A stretch of DNA of 64,000 nucleotides from assembly GCA_963703855.1 (NCBI GenBank), contig CAVPFW010000011.1, positions 62,001 through 126,000 on the forward strand, given 5' to 3'. The notes below the pieces were generated by a model that was not told the origin of the DNA, made no database searches, and saw only the letters and a program-made list of their open reading frames with translations. The DNA is from AP-15 sp963703855 (lineage in GTDB: Bacteria; Pseudomonadota; Alphaproteobacteria; ATCC43930; CGMCC-115725). Below are positions 1 to 8,930 of the stretch, one piece after another (positions within the stretch are counted from its first letter, which is position 1; every line of letters begins with the position of its first letter). A program made the translations under genes and the position numbers.

Positions 1-1033
1 AGCTCTTATTGATGTAGCGCAACGGGGTCCAGTCGAATTCGCCATAGCGGCTGTTGATGTTGCCGGCCGACGCGGCGAGAGTGCGGCGGATCTCCCGGTA
101 TTCGGGAACCTCGGAGCGCGAGGGCGGCGCGATCTGCATGAATACGATGCGGCCGCGCGTGCCGGGGTGGGTTTCGAGAAGCTGTGCGAAGGCCTGGAAC
201 CGCGCCGGCAGACCTTTGGAATAGTCGAGCCGGTCGACCCCGATCATCAATGTCCGCTGCCCGAGACTCTGCCCGAGCCGCCGCATCTGCCTGGTCCCGT
301 CGGCGGCTGCCGCCTGCGCCGCGACGGCGGCGGTGTCGATCCCGATCGGAAAGACCTGGGCGCGCACGATGCGGCCGAATGCCCGCAGCACCCCATGTCC
401 GAGATCCTCGGCTCCGGCCCAGCGCACCAGATAGTCGCAAAAGCCGTGCAGGTCCGATTTGGTCTGGAAGCCGACGAGATCGTAGGCGCACAGCGCCTCG
501 ACGAGATCGCGGTGGCCCGGCAGCACCCGCAACAGCTCGGCCGGCGGAAACGGGGTGTGCAGAAAAAATCCGATCGGCTGGGTGCGGTCGAGCCGGCGCA
601 GCTCGCGTCCGAGCGGGATCAGGTGATAGTCGTGGACCCAGACCAGATCCTGGGGCAACAGCATCCGCGCCAGGGAGCGCGCGAACATTCGGTTGACCCG
701 CAGATACCCGGCCAGGCTGGATCGCGAAAAATCGACGAGTCCGGCGCGGAAATGAAACAGCGGCCACAGCACCTGGTTGGCGAACCCCAGATAATATTCC
801 TCGAAGTCGCGCGGCGCGAGATCGAGGGTCGCGTAAGTGAGAGGTCCGCGCTCGACCAGCGCCGGCTCGCCGTCGGCCCCATCGTTGACCTGTCCGCTCC
901 AGCCGAACCAGAGGCCGCCGCTTTCCTTGAGCGCGGCGCGAAGGGCAACCGCAAGGCCACCCGAATCGGGTTCTCCGTTCTCGACCGCGACCCGGTTGGA
1001 AACCACGACCAGCCGGTGATTTTCCGAACTCAG
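1..1033 (-). CDS. otsA: alpha,alpha-trehalose-6-phosphate synthase (OtsA), C-terminus cut by window edge
   Basis: Joins UDP-glucose to glucose-6-phosphate to make trehalose-6-phosphate in the cytoplasm (GT20 family). In the minus frame that leaves the window at base 1 the translation shows the GT20 landmarks in order: RLVVVSNRV at the N-terminus (the Arg contacts glucose-6-phosphate), GGLAVAL, WFGWSG, WVHDYHL, GFFLHTPFP, the GVDRLDYSKGL nucleotide-sugar region, and TPLRYINK at the cut end. Roughly the first 340 of about 460 residues are present. The start is unclear. In frame there is only a GTG at 1006, inside the conserved VVV strand and therefore too late, or a CTG at 1033, which is used here. 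A nearby ATG at about 1108 is in another frame, so a small frame error near the N-terminus is possible. It lies downstream of otsB on the same strand with a gap of about 150 bases, so co-transcription is likely. Confidence 0.88.
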   Translation of the reverse strand, partial: MSSENHRLVVVSNRVAVENGEPDSGGLAVALRAALKESGGLWFGWSGQVNDGADGEPALVERGPLTYATLDLAPRDFEEYYLGFANQVLWPLFHFRAGLVDFSRSSLAGYLRVNRMFARSLARMLLPQDLVWVHDYHLIPLGRELRRLDRTQPIGFFLHTPFPPAELLRVLPGHRDLVEALCAYDLVGFQTKSDLHGFCDYLVRWAGAEDLGHGVLRAFGRIVRAQVFPIGIDTAAVAAQAAAADGTRQMRRLGQSLGQRTLMIGVDRLDYSKGLPARFQAFAQLLETHPGTRGRIVFMQIAPPSRSEVPEYREIRRTLAASAGNINSRYGEFDWTPLRYINKS

Positions 1034-1182
1034 CGCATTTTGAAACCGCTGGCGTCCCCCGGCGCTGCAAGCCGGCGTTCGCCGAGCCGGCCGTAACGAT
1101 TTCGTCCTCGACCATTTTATTCCCCGCTCGGTTTCTTTGCCGAACGCCGGCGGGCGATGAATGTTCCAGCGGTGGGCTGATC

Positions 1183-1950
1183 TCAGGCCGGGCATCGGTT
1201 GCCGGTGAGCCAGGCGAGCACCCCCGGGACCGACGCCAAGCCGTAGCCCGCGAGCGTTGCAGTGGGCGGCCCGACCCGGATCGCGATCCCGCCACGGCGG
1301 TCGATTTCCGCAAATCCGTCCTCGTCGGTCACATCGTCGCCGACAAAGACCGGGCGGCGGCCGAGAAACGGCAACTCGCCCATAAAGGCGGCGATCGTCG
1401 TGCCCTTGTCGGCGCTGCGCGGATGAAACTCGACGACCATCTTGCCGGCAATCAGTCGCAGCGTGGTCCCGACCTCACGCTGGAGGGCCCGAGCCACGGC
1501 GAGGATGTGAGCGGCGCGCTCCGGCGCCGCGCGGTAATGCAGCGCCAACGCGCCTTGCTTGTCTTCGAGAATGAGGCCGCTGCCGTCGCTTGCCACGGCC
1601 GCGAGCCGCGGGCGGATGCGGTCGAGAGCGGCTGCGGCGGCGAGGTTGATTCGATGGTCGAGAGTGCCGTCGGCCCGCCGGCGCTCGCTCCCGTGCAGGC
1701 CGGCGGCAGCCCCGCGCCACGGCTGGAACAGCAGATCGAGCTCGCGCAGCGGCCGGCCGCTGACCAGCGCCAGCGCCCCGCCGCGCTGCTGCGCCACCTC
1801 GCCGAGCAGCCCCGGCAGCACGGACGGAACTTGGACGAGATCCGGTCGCGGGGCAATTTCGAGCAGGCTCCCGTCGACATCGAGAAACACCGCCGCGCCC
1901 GCATCGAGCGGCGGCGGCGGCACCAGCGGGCTCCCCGGCATTTCGTCCAT
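1183..1950 (-). CDS. otsB: trehalose-6-phosphate phosphatase (OtsB)
   Basis: Removes phosphate from trehalose-6-phosphate to give trehalose, the second step after OtsA. It is a 255-residue HAD-superfamily protein. Motif I is DVDGS at residues 24-28 (nucleophile Asp24, acid/base Asp26), motif II is the VSGRP segment near residue 65, the conserved Lys lies in ADKG, and motif III is GDDVTDEDGF near 204-213. The open frame extends 28 codons further up to 2034, but those residues have no family counterpart, so the Met at 1950 (MDEMPG) is preferred. No strong ribosome site is visible before it. The otsB-otsA order and shared strand indicate a small trehalose operon, typically used for osmotic or desiccation stress. 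Confidence 0.9.
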   Translation of the reverse strand: MDEMPGSPLVPPPPLDAGAAVFLDVDGSLLEIAPRPDLVQVPSVLPGLLGEVAQQRGGALALVSGRPLRELDLLFQPWRGAAAGLHGSERRRADGTLDHRINLAAAAALDRIRPRLAAVASDGSGLILEDKQGALALHYRAAPERAAHILAVARALQREVGTTLRLIAGKMVVEFHPRSADKGTTIAAFMGELPFLGRRPVFVGDDVTDEDGFAEIDRRGGIAIRVGPPTATLAGYGLASVPGVLAWLTGNRCPA

Positions 1951-2061
1951 CGTCAAAAACCCGTCACTTGTGCGTTGCACATCAGTCCCCTGCCGGGGGT
2001 GGGCTAAATTGCTGATCCGACCCAAAAGGCTCAACGACGCCAGACGTTTCGAAAAAGCAGC

Positions 2062-2089
2062 TTGACATCGCGGCGCGATGCATTAGATT
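2062..2089 (+). promoter_or_regulatory. sigma-70-type promoter of the mmgR-like sRNA
   Basis: A TTGACA hexamer at 2062-2067 and a TAGATT hexamer at 2084-2089 are separated by 16 bases. The predicted start of transcription is near 2096, just before the first stem of the small RNA. The -35 box is a perfect consensus, which is rare in this GC-rich window. Confidence 0.6.
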
Positions 2090-2095
2090 GTGCAG

Positions 2096-2190
2096 TGCGG
2101 TAACGATCGCCGGTTGTGGTCTTACCGTACGTCTTCTAGGCGTTTCCTCCCTAAACTTGGGCCGCGCTGATTTGCGGCCCAATTTTTTTT
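2096..2190 (+). ncRNA. mmgR: mmgR-like (suhB/alpha-r8 family) trans-acting small RNA
   Basis: The roughly 95-nt transcript unit has its own promoter and terminator. A first 6-bp stem pairs CGGTAA (2098-2103) with TTACCG (2122-2127). A single-stranded UUUCCUCCCUAAACUUGG segment follows at 2143-2160. The unit ends with a 7-bp GGGCCGC/GCGGCCC stem (2159-2165 and 2174-2180) and eight T residues. The UUUCCUCCCU anti-Shine-Dalgarno segment followed by ACUUG is the hallmark of the alphaproteobacterial mmgR/suhB sRNA family, which in Sinorhizobium binds Hfq and limits polyhydroxybutyrate accumulation. The assignment is from memory of the motif, not from a covariance search. The gene lies in the otsB-phhA gap and its 3' half overlaps, in antisense, the last codons of phhA. 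Confidence 0.65.
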
Positions 2191-3027
2191 GGCACCCTCC
2201 GTGCCGGTCCGGGCTGGGGCATACTGCCGGTCGGCAGCGAGCGCCGCGTCGGTCTCGAGGTCGGGCAACGCCGCGATCTCCTGGTAGATCGGAGTGAAAT
2301 CGGGACGGGTCGCCTCGAACAGCTGCGCGAAATCGTCGATGACGAAATAGGTTTCCTGAAACCGGTCGATCCGATAGCGGGTCCGCATGACCCGGCGCAG
2401 GTCAAAGCCCAGGCGATGCGGCCGCGGATCGTCGAGGCAATAGACCAACTCGCCGGCGGACGACAAAATCCCCGACCCGTAGATCCGCAGGCCCGCCGGG
2501 GTCGCAATCAGCCCGAACTCGACCGTGTACCAATAAAGCCGCGCCAAGCGCTGCAGGTGCCCGAGGCCCTGTGCCTTCAGCCCGCCCTCGCCATAGGCCT
2601 GCATGTAGTCGGCGAAGACCGGGTTCATCAGCAGCGGCACATGACCGCAGATGTCGTGAAAAACGTCCGGCTCCTGCAGATAATCGAGCTGGTCGAGGCG
2701 GCGGATGAAACAGGTCGACGGAAACCGCCGCCCCGCGAGATGGGCGAAAAACACTTCGTCCGGGACGAGACCCGGCACCGCCACGATCCGCCAGCCGGTG
2801 GTGCGCTCGAGGATATCGCTGAGCCGGCGAAAATCCGGAATGCCGCCGGCTGCGACGCCGAGCGCGCCGAGCCCCTCGAGAAATTCGCGGCAGGCCCGCG
2901 CGACCAGCAGGTTTTGCTGGCGCTCGAACAGCAGGCGCCAGGTCGCGTGCTCCTCTGCGCTGTAGCTCTGCCAATCCTGTTCGATTGCAAATTCCGGGGC
3001 CATCTCCGGCCCGATCCTCTTCATCAC
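2122..3027 (-). CDS. phhA: phenylalanine 4-monooxygenase
   Basis: Pterin-dependent iron enzyme that hydroxylates phenylalanine to tyrosine, the first step of Phe catabolism. The 301-residue protein matches the bacterial single-domain form. The iron ligands are His124 and His129 in DVFHDICGHVPLL and Glu170 in YWYTVEFGL. The pterin-side segment PSTCFIRR and the C-terminal YGSGILSS region are also present. The last 20 or so codons (after about residue 278) are atypical, basic, and antisense to the small RNA terminator, so the gene may have run on into sRNA sequence after losing an earlier stop. Two Met codons (MM) open the frame at 3027. Confidence 0.93.
   Translation of the reverse strand: MMKRIGPEMAPEFAIEQDWQSYSAEEHATWRLLFERQQNLLVARACREFLEGLGALGVAAGGIPDFRRLSDILERTTGWRIVAVPGLVPDEVFFAHLAGRRFPSTCFIRRLDQLDYLQEPDVFHDICGHVPLLMNPVFADYMQAYGEGGLKAQGLGHLQRLARLYWYTVEFGLIATPAGLRIYGSGILSSAGELVYCLDDPRPHRLGFDLRRVMRTRYRIDRFQETYFVIDDFAQLFEATRPDFTPIYQEIAALPDLETDAALAADRQYAPARTGTEGAKKNWAANQRGPSLGRKRLEDVR
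2159..2190 (+). terminator. Rho-independent terminator of the sRNA
   Basis: GGGCCGC (2159-2165) pairs perfectly with GCGGCCC (2174-2180) across an 8-base loop, followed by AA and eight Ts (2183-2190). The T-run is on the plus strand, so it ends the sRNA and not phhA. Confidence 0.85.
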
Positions 3028-3113
3028 CCTCTCCGCCCTTGCACTCGACCCTTCAGGTGAGAATGCCGAGGGGCCGGGTCAATCGCGGGATTGGCGCGAT
3101 GTTGCCGCGGCGA

Positions 3114-3986
3114 TCACGCGGCGGCGGCGGCCAGGCATTCCTGCGCCGTCAGGCTCAGCCGGCCGATCAGCTCGGCCATTTCCGCGGCGAGCCAGGCGAA
3201 ACGCGGCTTTCGGCGGTAGTTGCACTCGTCCATATAGAGCGCGCGGTTGATCTCGATCTGCAAGGCATGGCGGCGCCGGCGCGGATCGCCGTAATGATCG
3301 GTGGTGAACCCGCCGGCATAAGGTGCGTTGATCGCGACCGCGAAACCGTGCTCGGCGAGAAAATGGCGGGCGGTTTCGAGGATCGCAGGGGCGCAGGCGG
3401 CGCCGTGGCAATCGCCGAGCACGATATCGGCGCCGTCGGGCCCGCAGACCGAGCCGGCGGCCGACGGCATCGAATGGCAATCGATCAGCAGATAGCCGCC
3501 GAACAGCGCCTCGGTGTCCTCGACCAGCCGCCGCAATGCCCGGTGATACGGATGATAAAGGCCTTCGATGCGCCGGTTCGCCTCGGCAAAGCAGAGTTTT
3601 CCGGAATAGATCTCCTCGCCGCTGGCGACGATGCGGGCGATCGTTCCCAGCCCCATGCGCACGCGCGGCGACCCGGCGTTGACAAAGCGCGGCAGCGCGT
3701 CGGAGAACATCGCCGGATCGAGCTCGTAAGCCTCGCGGTTGACATCGAGATAGGCGCGCGGGAAGCGCGCCGACAACAGCGGGGCGCCGAGGCTCGGAGC
3801 GGCCGCGAACAGCTCGTCGACAAAGCTGTCCTCCGACCGCCGCAGCGCTACGGGATCGAGCCGTGAAGCGGCGACGAAATCGGCCGGATAATCGGAGCCG
3901 CTGTGCGGCGAGGAGAGGATCAGCGGCAACCTCTCCGCCGCAGGCCGCCGCAGATCAATGGTTCCGCAGGAAATCTCGCCGTCCAT
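3114..3986 (-). CDS. N-formylglutamate amidohydrolase family protein (copy 1)
   Basis: Family members hydrolyse N-formylglutamate to glutamate and formate, the last step of one histidine-degradation route, or act on related N-acyl amino acids. The 290-residue protein shows SSPHSGSDYP near residue 25, ARFPRAYLDVNRE, IDCHSMP near residue 170, LGDCHGA, and LQIEINRALYMDE near the C-terminus, the last being typical of the family. No other hut genes are nearby, so the physiological substrate is inferred only loosely. A related copy with a broken frame lies at 47241-48162. Confidence 0.82.
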   Translation of the reverse strand: MDGEISCGTIDLRRPAAERLPLILSSPHSGSDYPADFVAASRLDPVALRRSEDSFVDELFAAAPSLGAPLLSARFPRAYLDVNREAYELDPAMFSDALPRFVNAGSPRVRMGLGTIARIVASGEEIYSGKLCFAEANRRIEGLYHPYHRALRRLVEDTEALFGGYLLIDCHSMPSAAGSVCGPDGADIVLGDCHGAACAPAILETARHFLAEHGFAVAINAPYAGGFTTDHYGDPRRRRHALQIEINRALYMDECNYRRKPRFAWLAAEMAELIGRLSLTAQECLAAAAA

Positions 3987-4218
3987 GCCGCGAGCTTAGT
4001 GCGCCGGCGCAAGGCTGTCATCAGAATGAGGCCGGCCGCGCGCGGCGCATCTTGCGCAAGGAGGGATCGGGCGCGACATGGTTACACGCGATCCGCTATG
4101 CCGGTGACGAATTGGTCTACGCGCCCGATCCGACATTTGAAGCGCCCATACCCGTTGGATTTCCCGGCCGGCCGCTGTCGCGTCGGAAAACATCGGGTCC
4201 GCTTGCCGCCCGGCCCGA

Positions 4219-5529
4219 TCACCGCATGATCGGCTCCGCGAGCGATATGCCGGAGGCCAGGATCGTCTGCGCTGTTTCTCGTCCATTCGCCAACGCCGCC
4301 TCGACCGTGCCCATATCCGGGCCGGCATAGAGCGCCTCGCCGGAAAAGAATATGGCGCCGCCATCCGGCTTTCTGAGCACCGACTGCGCCTCCCGCGTTT
4401 TTGGCGTGGCGTAGGAATAGGCGCCGCGCGCGAACGGGTCGTTGCCCCAGTTGATCGCTCGCGAGGCGACGAGATCCCTCCTGATGCGGTCGGGAGCGAG
4501 ATCGAAAATCTCGGCGAGCGAGGCGAGACCCATGTCGACGAGCTCGGTCGCGGTGAGCGGCGACACCCTGTCGGCCTTGGGTCCCGCGAACCACCCCGTC
4601 AGCACCGGATATCCGGCCGGATGCTGGGTCCACCAGGTCGGGACCGTTGCCTCGGAAAGCAGGAACGACAGGTCGCCGAGATCTCGCCCGCCATGATCGG
4701 CCCACCATTTCGTGGTGAAGCGCAACAAAATCTTGACGACGTTGCCGAACCCGATGTCGGCAGCGGCCGCCGCCCGCTCGCGCGCGGCCGGCGGCAGCCC
4801 GATTTCGGACAGCAGCGGGAGCGGCACGGCAAGGATCGCGGCATCGGCCTCGAGCACGCCGCCGCGGCGGCATCGTGCGGCAATCCGTCCGCCGCCCTCG
4901 TCAATGGCCGTCGCGGCAGCGCCGAGATGGATCGCGGCGCCGTGCCGGCGGCATTCCGATGCGAGGTATTCGACGAGCGCGCCGTAGCCCTCCGCGATCC
5001 GCCCCTGCTGACCCTCTCCCCGGGCCATCCATTCGTCGCGGATTGCCAAGGTGCTGGCGCGGCGCGGATCGGCCGCGTCGTAGCCCTCGACCATCCGCGT
5101 GATCGACCGCCTCAGCTCGGCGTATTGCCGGCCGGCAAAATGCTTCTCCAGGAACTCGGCGACCGGCAGATCGGCTTTCACCTCGCTCAAGGCTTGGTAA
5201 AACCGACCCGCGTCAGGCAGCGAAAACTCGTCCGGCAACAACGCACCGGTGCGGGCACTCCATCGCGTGCCCTGATGCGGCGACAGCGAGAGCCGCGCTT
5301 CGCGCATCAAGGCGCGGGTCACTGGTGCCGCGCCATGGACAAACTCGGCGCCGCCCTCCGCCGGGTAGCCGAATTCCTCGGCGGGCAGCGGGTAGATGCG
5401 ACCGCCGCAGCGGTTTCGCGCCTCGAGGATCGTCACTCTCTTGCCCGCGCGGGCCAGCTCGCAGGCGGCCATCAAGCCCGCCGCGCCGGCGCCGACGATC
5501 AGAAAGTGCGTCGGATGTAGAAGGGCCAT
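4219..5529 (-). CDS. FAD-dependent amine oxidase (flavin monoamine oxidase family)
   Basis: Oxidises an amine with FAD and releases H2O2. The 436-residue protein opens with the dinucleotide-binding GAGAAGL motif (about residues 13-19), followed by the second FAD segment EARNRCGGRI. Near the C-terminus it has the GEALYAGPDMGTVEAA segment that contacts the FAD in monoamine and polyamine oxidases. There is no signal peptide. The substrate cannot be told. Its first 75 or so bases are partly repeated at 5893-5960, see the duplicated junction. It is followed on the same strand by the upstream GMC oxidoreductase remnant and gene. Confidence 0.85.
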   Translation of the reverse strand: MALLHPTHFLIVGAGAAGLMAACELARAGKRVTILEARNRCGGRIYPLPAEEFGYPAEGGAEFVHGAAPVTRALMREARLSLSPHQGTRWSARTGALLPDEFSLPDAGRFYQALSEVKADLPVAEFLEKHFAGRQYAELRRSITRMVEGYDAADPRRASTLAIRDEWMARGEGQQGRIAEGYGALVEYLASECRRHGAAIHLGAAATAIDEGGGRIAARCRRGGVLEADAAILAVPLPLLSEIGLPPAARERAAAAADIGFGNVVKILLRFTTKWWADHGGRDLGDLSFLLSEATVPTWWTQHPAGYPVLTGWFAGPKADRVSPLTATELVDMGLASLAEIFDLAPDRIRRDLVASRAINWGNDPFARGAYSYATPKTREAQSVLRKPDGGAIFFSGEALYAGPDMGTVEAALANGRETAQTILASGISLAEPIMR

Positions 5530-5607
5530 CGATCACTGTGCCCTTGCTCTGGCCAGATTCGCCTCTGGCCTTGGCCTCTGGACCCTGCTCAACGCCGTCC
5601 GCCTTCG

Positions 5608-5740
5608 CTACGCCGCCATTCTTTGCGGCGCGGCGCCTTTTATCATCGCCGCACCCTTCTCGGCGATCATGACCGTCGGCGCGTTGGTGTTGGTCGAGGT
5701 GACCGCCGGCATCACCGAGGCGTCGATGACCCGCAGCCCG
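5608..5740 (-). pseudogene. duplicated 3' end of the GMC oxidoreductase gene
   Basis: The minus strand encodes about 43 residues (beginning GLRVIDASVMPAV, ending QRMAA and a stop) that are nearly identical to the last 43 residues of the intact GMC gene ending at 5976. It has no catalytic domain and no start. It marks one side of a tandem duplication of the amine oxidase/GMC junction. Confidence 0.85.
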
Positions 5741-5892
5741 GGCGTAGAGCGAATGCAATCTGCCTTCCTTGCGGGTGTGGCCGCGCAGTGCGATGGCGGG
5801 GCTCCCTCGTCCGCCTCGCATCCCGCCTGAAACGGCGGCGCATCGGCAACAGCCAAGATGGCGGATTTCATCCGCCCTGCGCTTGCTTGCCT

Positions 5893-5960
5893 GCGCAGGC
5901 GAGCTCGTGGGCGGCCGTCAAGTCCGCAGCGCCGGTGCCGACGATCAGAAAATGCGTCAA
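5893..5960 (-). pseudogene. duplicated 5' end of the amine oxidase gene
   Basis: This segment repeats, with scattered substitutions, bases about 5452-5520 that encode the FAD-binding N-terminus of the amine oxidase. It sits directly beside the 3' end of the intact GMC gene, as expected if the original gene junction was duplicated and the two inner copies decayed. Confidence 0.75.
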
Positions 5961-5975
5961 CTCCGCCCGCCTTGG

Positions 5976-7598
5976 CTACGCTGCCAGTCTTTGCCGCGCG
6001 GCGCCTTTTATGATCGCCGCGCCTTTCTCGGCGATCATGATCGTCGGCGCGTTGGTGTTGGTCGAGGTGACCGCCGGCATCACCGAGGCGTCGATGACCC
6101 GCAGCCCATCGATACCGTGCACGCGCAGCTCGCTGTCGACGACGCTCGTCGCGTGCTGCCCCATCATGCAGGTGCAGCTGGCGTGATAGCAGGTACCGCC
6201 GTTGCGCCGCGCATAGTCGAGCAGCTCGTCGTCGGTCTGGACGTGGCCGCCGGGCAGGCTTTCTTCCCGGACGAACGGCCTCAGCGCGGGTGCGGCGAAA
6301 ATCTGCCGCGCAAGTTTCAGGCCGCCAACGATGGCGCGCCGGTCGCTTTCCTCCGACAGATAGCGCGGGTTGATCGCCGGCATGTCGCCCGGCCGGCTCG
6401 ATTTGGCCTCGACGTAACCGCGCGACAGGGGCCGCATCTGCCAGGCGCCGGCGGAGAGGCCGGGCGTCTCCTCCAATTCGCCGATCTGGCCGTTCTTGAA
6501 GCTGCCCGGCGCGAAGGTGCATTGCATGTCGGGGGTCGCCGACTCCTCGAGCACCTTGACCGAGGCGGCGACGATCGAGGGGCTGTAGGTCAGCATGCCT
6601 TTGCCGGTCAATAGCCAGCGCACCACCTCGCCGGCGAGCGGCAGGCCGCGCGAGCGCTCGTTGGCGGTCTGGGCGCCGACGATTGGATAGGAGACCCGAG
6701 CGACGTAGTGGTCCTGCATGTTCTTGCCGACGCCGCGCAATTCATGCACCACCGGCACGCCGATACGCCCGAGATGCTCGGGATCGCCGACGCCCGACAA
6801 TTGCAGGATGTGCGGCGAGCCGATCGCCCCGGCCGACAGGATCACCTCGCGCCCCGCATCGGCCCGCTCGACGGCGCCGCCCGGACCGCTGCGCGAGAAC
6901 TCGACGCCGGTCGCACGCTTGCCGTCGAACAGGATGCGGTGCACCAGGGCCTTGGTGACGAGCTGGAGGTTCGATCGCTTCAACGCCGGCCGCAGATAGG
7001 TGCGCGCGGTGCTGGCCCGGCGCCGCCCGCCGCGGGTCTGCTGGCACCAGCCGATGCAGTCCTTATGGCCGGGCGGCAGGTTGTTGAGGTCCTCGCGGTA
7101 TTCGAGCCCGAGCTCCTTGCCGGCCTCGATCACTGTGGCGCAGATCGCCGGCCGGTCCGTCCTTGAGGTATAGAGCGGCCCGTCCTTGCCGCGGGCCTCG
7201 CTCTCTTCGCCCTCCCAGCGTTCGGCGTTGCGGAAATAGGGCAGGCAATCGTCCCACGACCAGCCGCGGTTGCCGAGCTGGGCCCAGTGGTCGTAATCCT
7301 CGGGCTGGCCGCGGATGTAAATCAGCCCGTTGATCGAGGAAGAGCCGCCGATCACCCGGCCGCGGGTGTAGACGATGGCGCGGCCGTTGGTGCCGGGGTC
7401 GGGCTCGGCGCGAAACTTCCACGTCAAGGTATCGTGGTCGAGCATCTTGAAGAACCCGGCCGGGATGTGGATCAGCGGGTTCCAGTCGCGCCCGCCCGCC
7501 TCGATCAGCAATACTTTGGTCCCGGGATCCTCGGTCAGCCGGTTGGCCAAGACGCAGCCGGCCGAGCCCGCGCCGATGATGATGTAATCCGCCTGCAT
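5976..7598 (-). CDS. GMC-family oxidoreductase (choline dehydrogenase-like)
   Basis: FAD enzyme oxidising an alcohol to an aldehyde or ketone. The 540-residue protein has GAGSAG at residues 9-14, the GMC signature GRVIGGSSSINGLIYIRG (about 80-97), the second signature GAIGSPHILQLSGVG (about 255-269), and a C-terminal NTNAPTIMIAEKGA segment with the expected FAD contacts. The catalytic His lies in CYHASCTCMMG near residue 475. Length is normal for the family. Neither betB nor betI is nearby, so choline specificity is not supported. The start at 7598 is a normal ATG preceded by a purine-rich stretch. Confidence 0.9.
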   Translation of the reverse strand: MQADYIIIGAGSAGCVLANRLTEDPGTKVLLIEAGGRDWNPLIHIPAGFFKMLDHDTLTWKFRAEPDPGTNGRAIVYTRGRVIGGSSSINGLIYIRGQPEDYDHWAQLGNRGWSWDDCLPYFRNAERWEGEESEARGKDGPLYTSRTDRPAICATVIEAGKELGLEYREDLNNLPPGHKDCIGWCQQTRGGRRRASTARTYLRPALKRSNLQLVTKALVHRILFDGKRATGVEFSRSGPGGAVERADAGREVILSAGAIGSPHILQLSGVGDPEHLGRIGVPVVHELRGVGKNMQDHYVARVSYPIVGAQTANERSRGLPLAGEVVRWLLTGKGMLTYSPSIVAASVKVLEESATPDMQCTFAPGSFKNGQIGELEETPGLSAGAWQMRPLSRGYVEAKSSRPGDMPAINPRYLSEESDRRAIVGGLKLARQIFAAPALRPFVREESLPGGHVQTDDELLDYARRNGGTCYHASCTCMMGQHATSVVDSELRVHGIDGLRVIDASVMPAVTSTNTNAPTIMIAEKGAAIIKGAARQRLAA

Positions 7599-8054
7599 GC
7601 TCAGCCCTCCCCAGGCCCACGGTTCGGCCCACTGCCGGACTGCTTATTCGCGCGCATAGTCTAGCGCATCGTGGCAGAACCGAAAGTCGAGCTCGCGTTG
7701 CGTCCTTCGAGCCTATGACAGTTTCCCCCTCCGAAACAATTCGGCCCGGCGCGGACGACGGGCGGAAGTTGGGTCGAGAGCGCGGCCATAGCGAGCGGTG
7801 CCGAGCGTCAGATATAATCTGGCAGCAGCTGCAGGCTCCAGCCGTTCCAGCGGCATCACCGCGATCGGGGATGGCGATCTCGCCGTCCCGCAACATCGCC
7901 ATCCTCCTGCGCCAACCCTTTCCGCCACCGTGATCCGCGACGGCCGCCGACATTCGGCGGCGCGCGATGGGATCATGGAGCTTTCCGATGCTTGCCAATT
8001 CCGTCGCCTTGCAGCCGCGCCATCGAGGCCGCCTCGGGCGGCGGCTGACCGCCG
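7599..8054. other. 455-base stretch with no recognisable gene
   Basis: Short open frames exist in all directions but none shows a recognisable domain, a good ribosome site or codon use like the neighbours. It may hold an eroded gene. Nothing structural stands out. Confidence 0.5.
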
Positions 8055-8876
8055 CTATTCGACGCGCAGCTTGTCCAATCCAGGCGTGTCGGGCGGGTAA
8101 CTCAAATCCAGGGCTTCGAGCGTGCTGCGGACAAGGCGCGCGACGACCGCATTGCGGTACCATTTGCGGTCAGCGGGAACGACGAACCAGGGCGCCCATT
8201 CGGTGCTGCAGCGTTCGAGCGCGGTCTGGTACGCCGCGATGTAGTCGTCCCAATACTTGCGCTCGGCGAGGTCGCTAGATTTGAATTTCCAGCGCTTGGC
8301 GGGGTCGTCCAGCCGAGCCCGGAGCCGCTCCTTCTGCTCCTCCTTCGAGATGTGCAGATAGAATTTGACGATCGTCACCCCATTCTCGGCGAGGTGCCGC
8401 TCAAAGCCGTTGATCTGGCCGTAGCGCGCCTCGATCCGTTCCGGCGGGGCCAGGCCGTGAACGCGCGCCATGAGCACATCTTCGTAGTGCGAGCGGTTGA
8501 AGACGCCGATCATTCCGGCGGCCGGAACGGCCTTGTGAATCCGCCACAGGAAATCGTGCGCGAGCTCGAGCGGCGTCGGCTCCTTGAAGCTGACCGCGGC
8601 AATGCCGAGCGGATTGACCGCGCCAAAGACTCGGCGAATGACGCCGTCCTTGCCGCTCGTATCCGACCCCTGCAATACGATCAGCAGCGCATGCTCGGCC
8701 TGTGCGTAGAGAATATCCTGCAGCCGGTCGATCTCGGCGATGTCGGCCGCCGTCGCCTCTTCGACCTCGGGCCTGGGCAAGGGCATGCCCGCCCGGTCCC
8801 GCGGATCGATATCGGCGAGTTGCGTCGACCAGCCCGACAGCGGCACCCGGTAGCGCTCCAACGGGCCGAGGTTCAT
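8055..8876 (-). CDS. ppk2: polyphosphate kinase 2 family protein
   Basis: Transfers phosphate between polyphosphate and nucleotides. The 273-residue protein has the Walker A-like GSDTSGKDG, the NRSHYEDVLMARV lid segment and the W-x-F-K-S-S-D-L-A-ER-x-Y-W-DDY segment, which fit single-domain PPK2 enzymes of the AMP/ADP-phosphorylating type. The open frame continues upstream to 8963, but that part lies in the remnant of another gene on the opposite strand. The Met at 8876 (MNLGPLERYRVP) gives the usual family N-terminus and is preferred. Confidence 0.88.
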   Translation of the reverse strand: MNLGPLERYRVPLSGWSTQLADIDPRDRAGMPLPRPEVEEATAADIAEIDRLQDILYAQAEHALLIVLQGSDTSGKDGVIRRVFGAVNPLGIAAVSFKEPTPLELAHDFLWRIHKAVPAAGMIGVFNRSHYEDVLMARVHGLAPPERIEARYGQINGFERHLAENGVTIVKFYLHISKEEQKERLRARLDDPAKRWKFKSSDLAERKYWDDYIAAYQTALERCSTEWAPWFVVPADRKWYRNAVVARLVRSTLEALDLSYPPDTPGLDKLRVE

Positions 8877-8930
8877 CACCGGAAACAGGGCCATGGCGGT
8901 CACCAGCGAAGCGACGAATACGCCGAACCC

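Noticed and set aside
6..1313. A 435-codon minus frame over the otsA region
   Set aside because: It is offset by one base from the true otsA frame, which carries all GT20 motifs.
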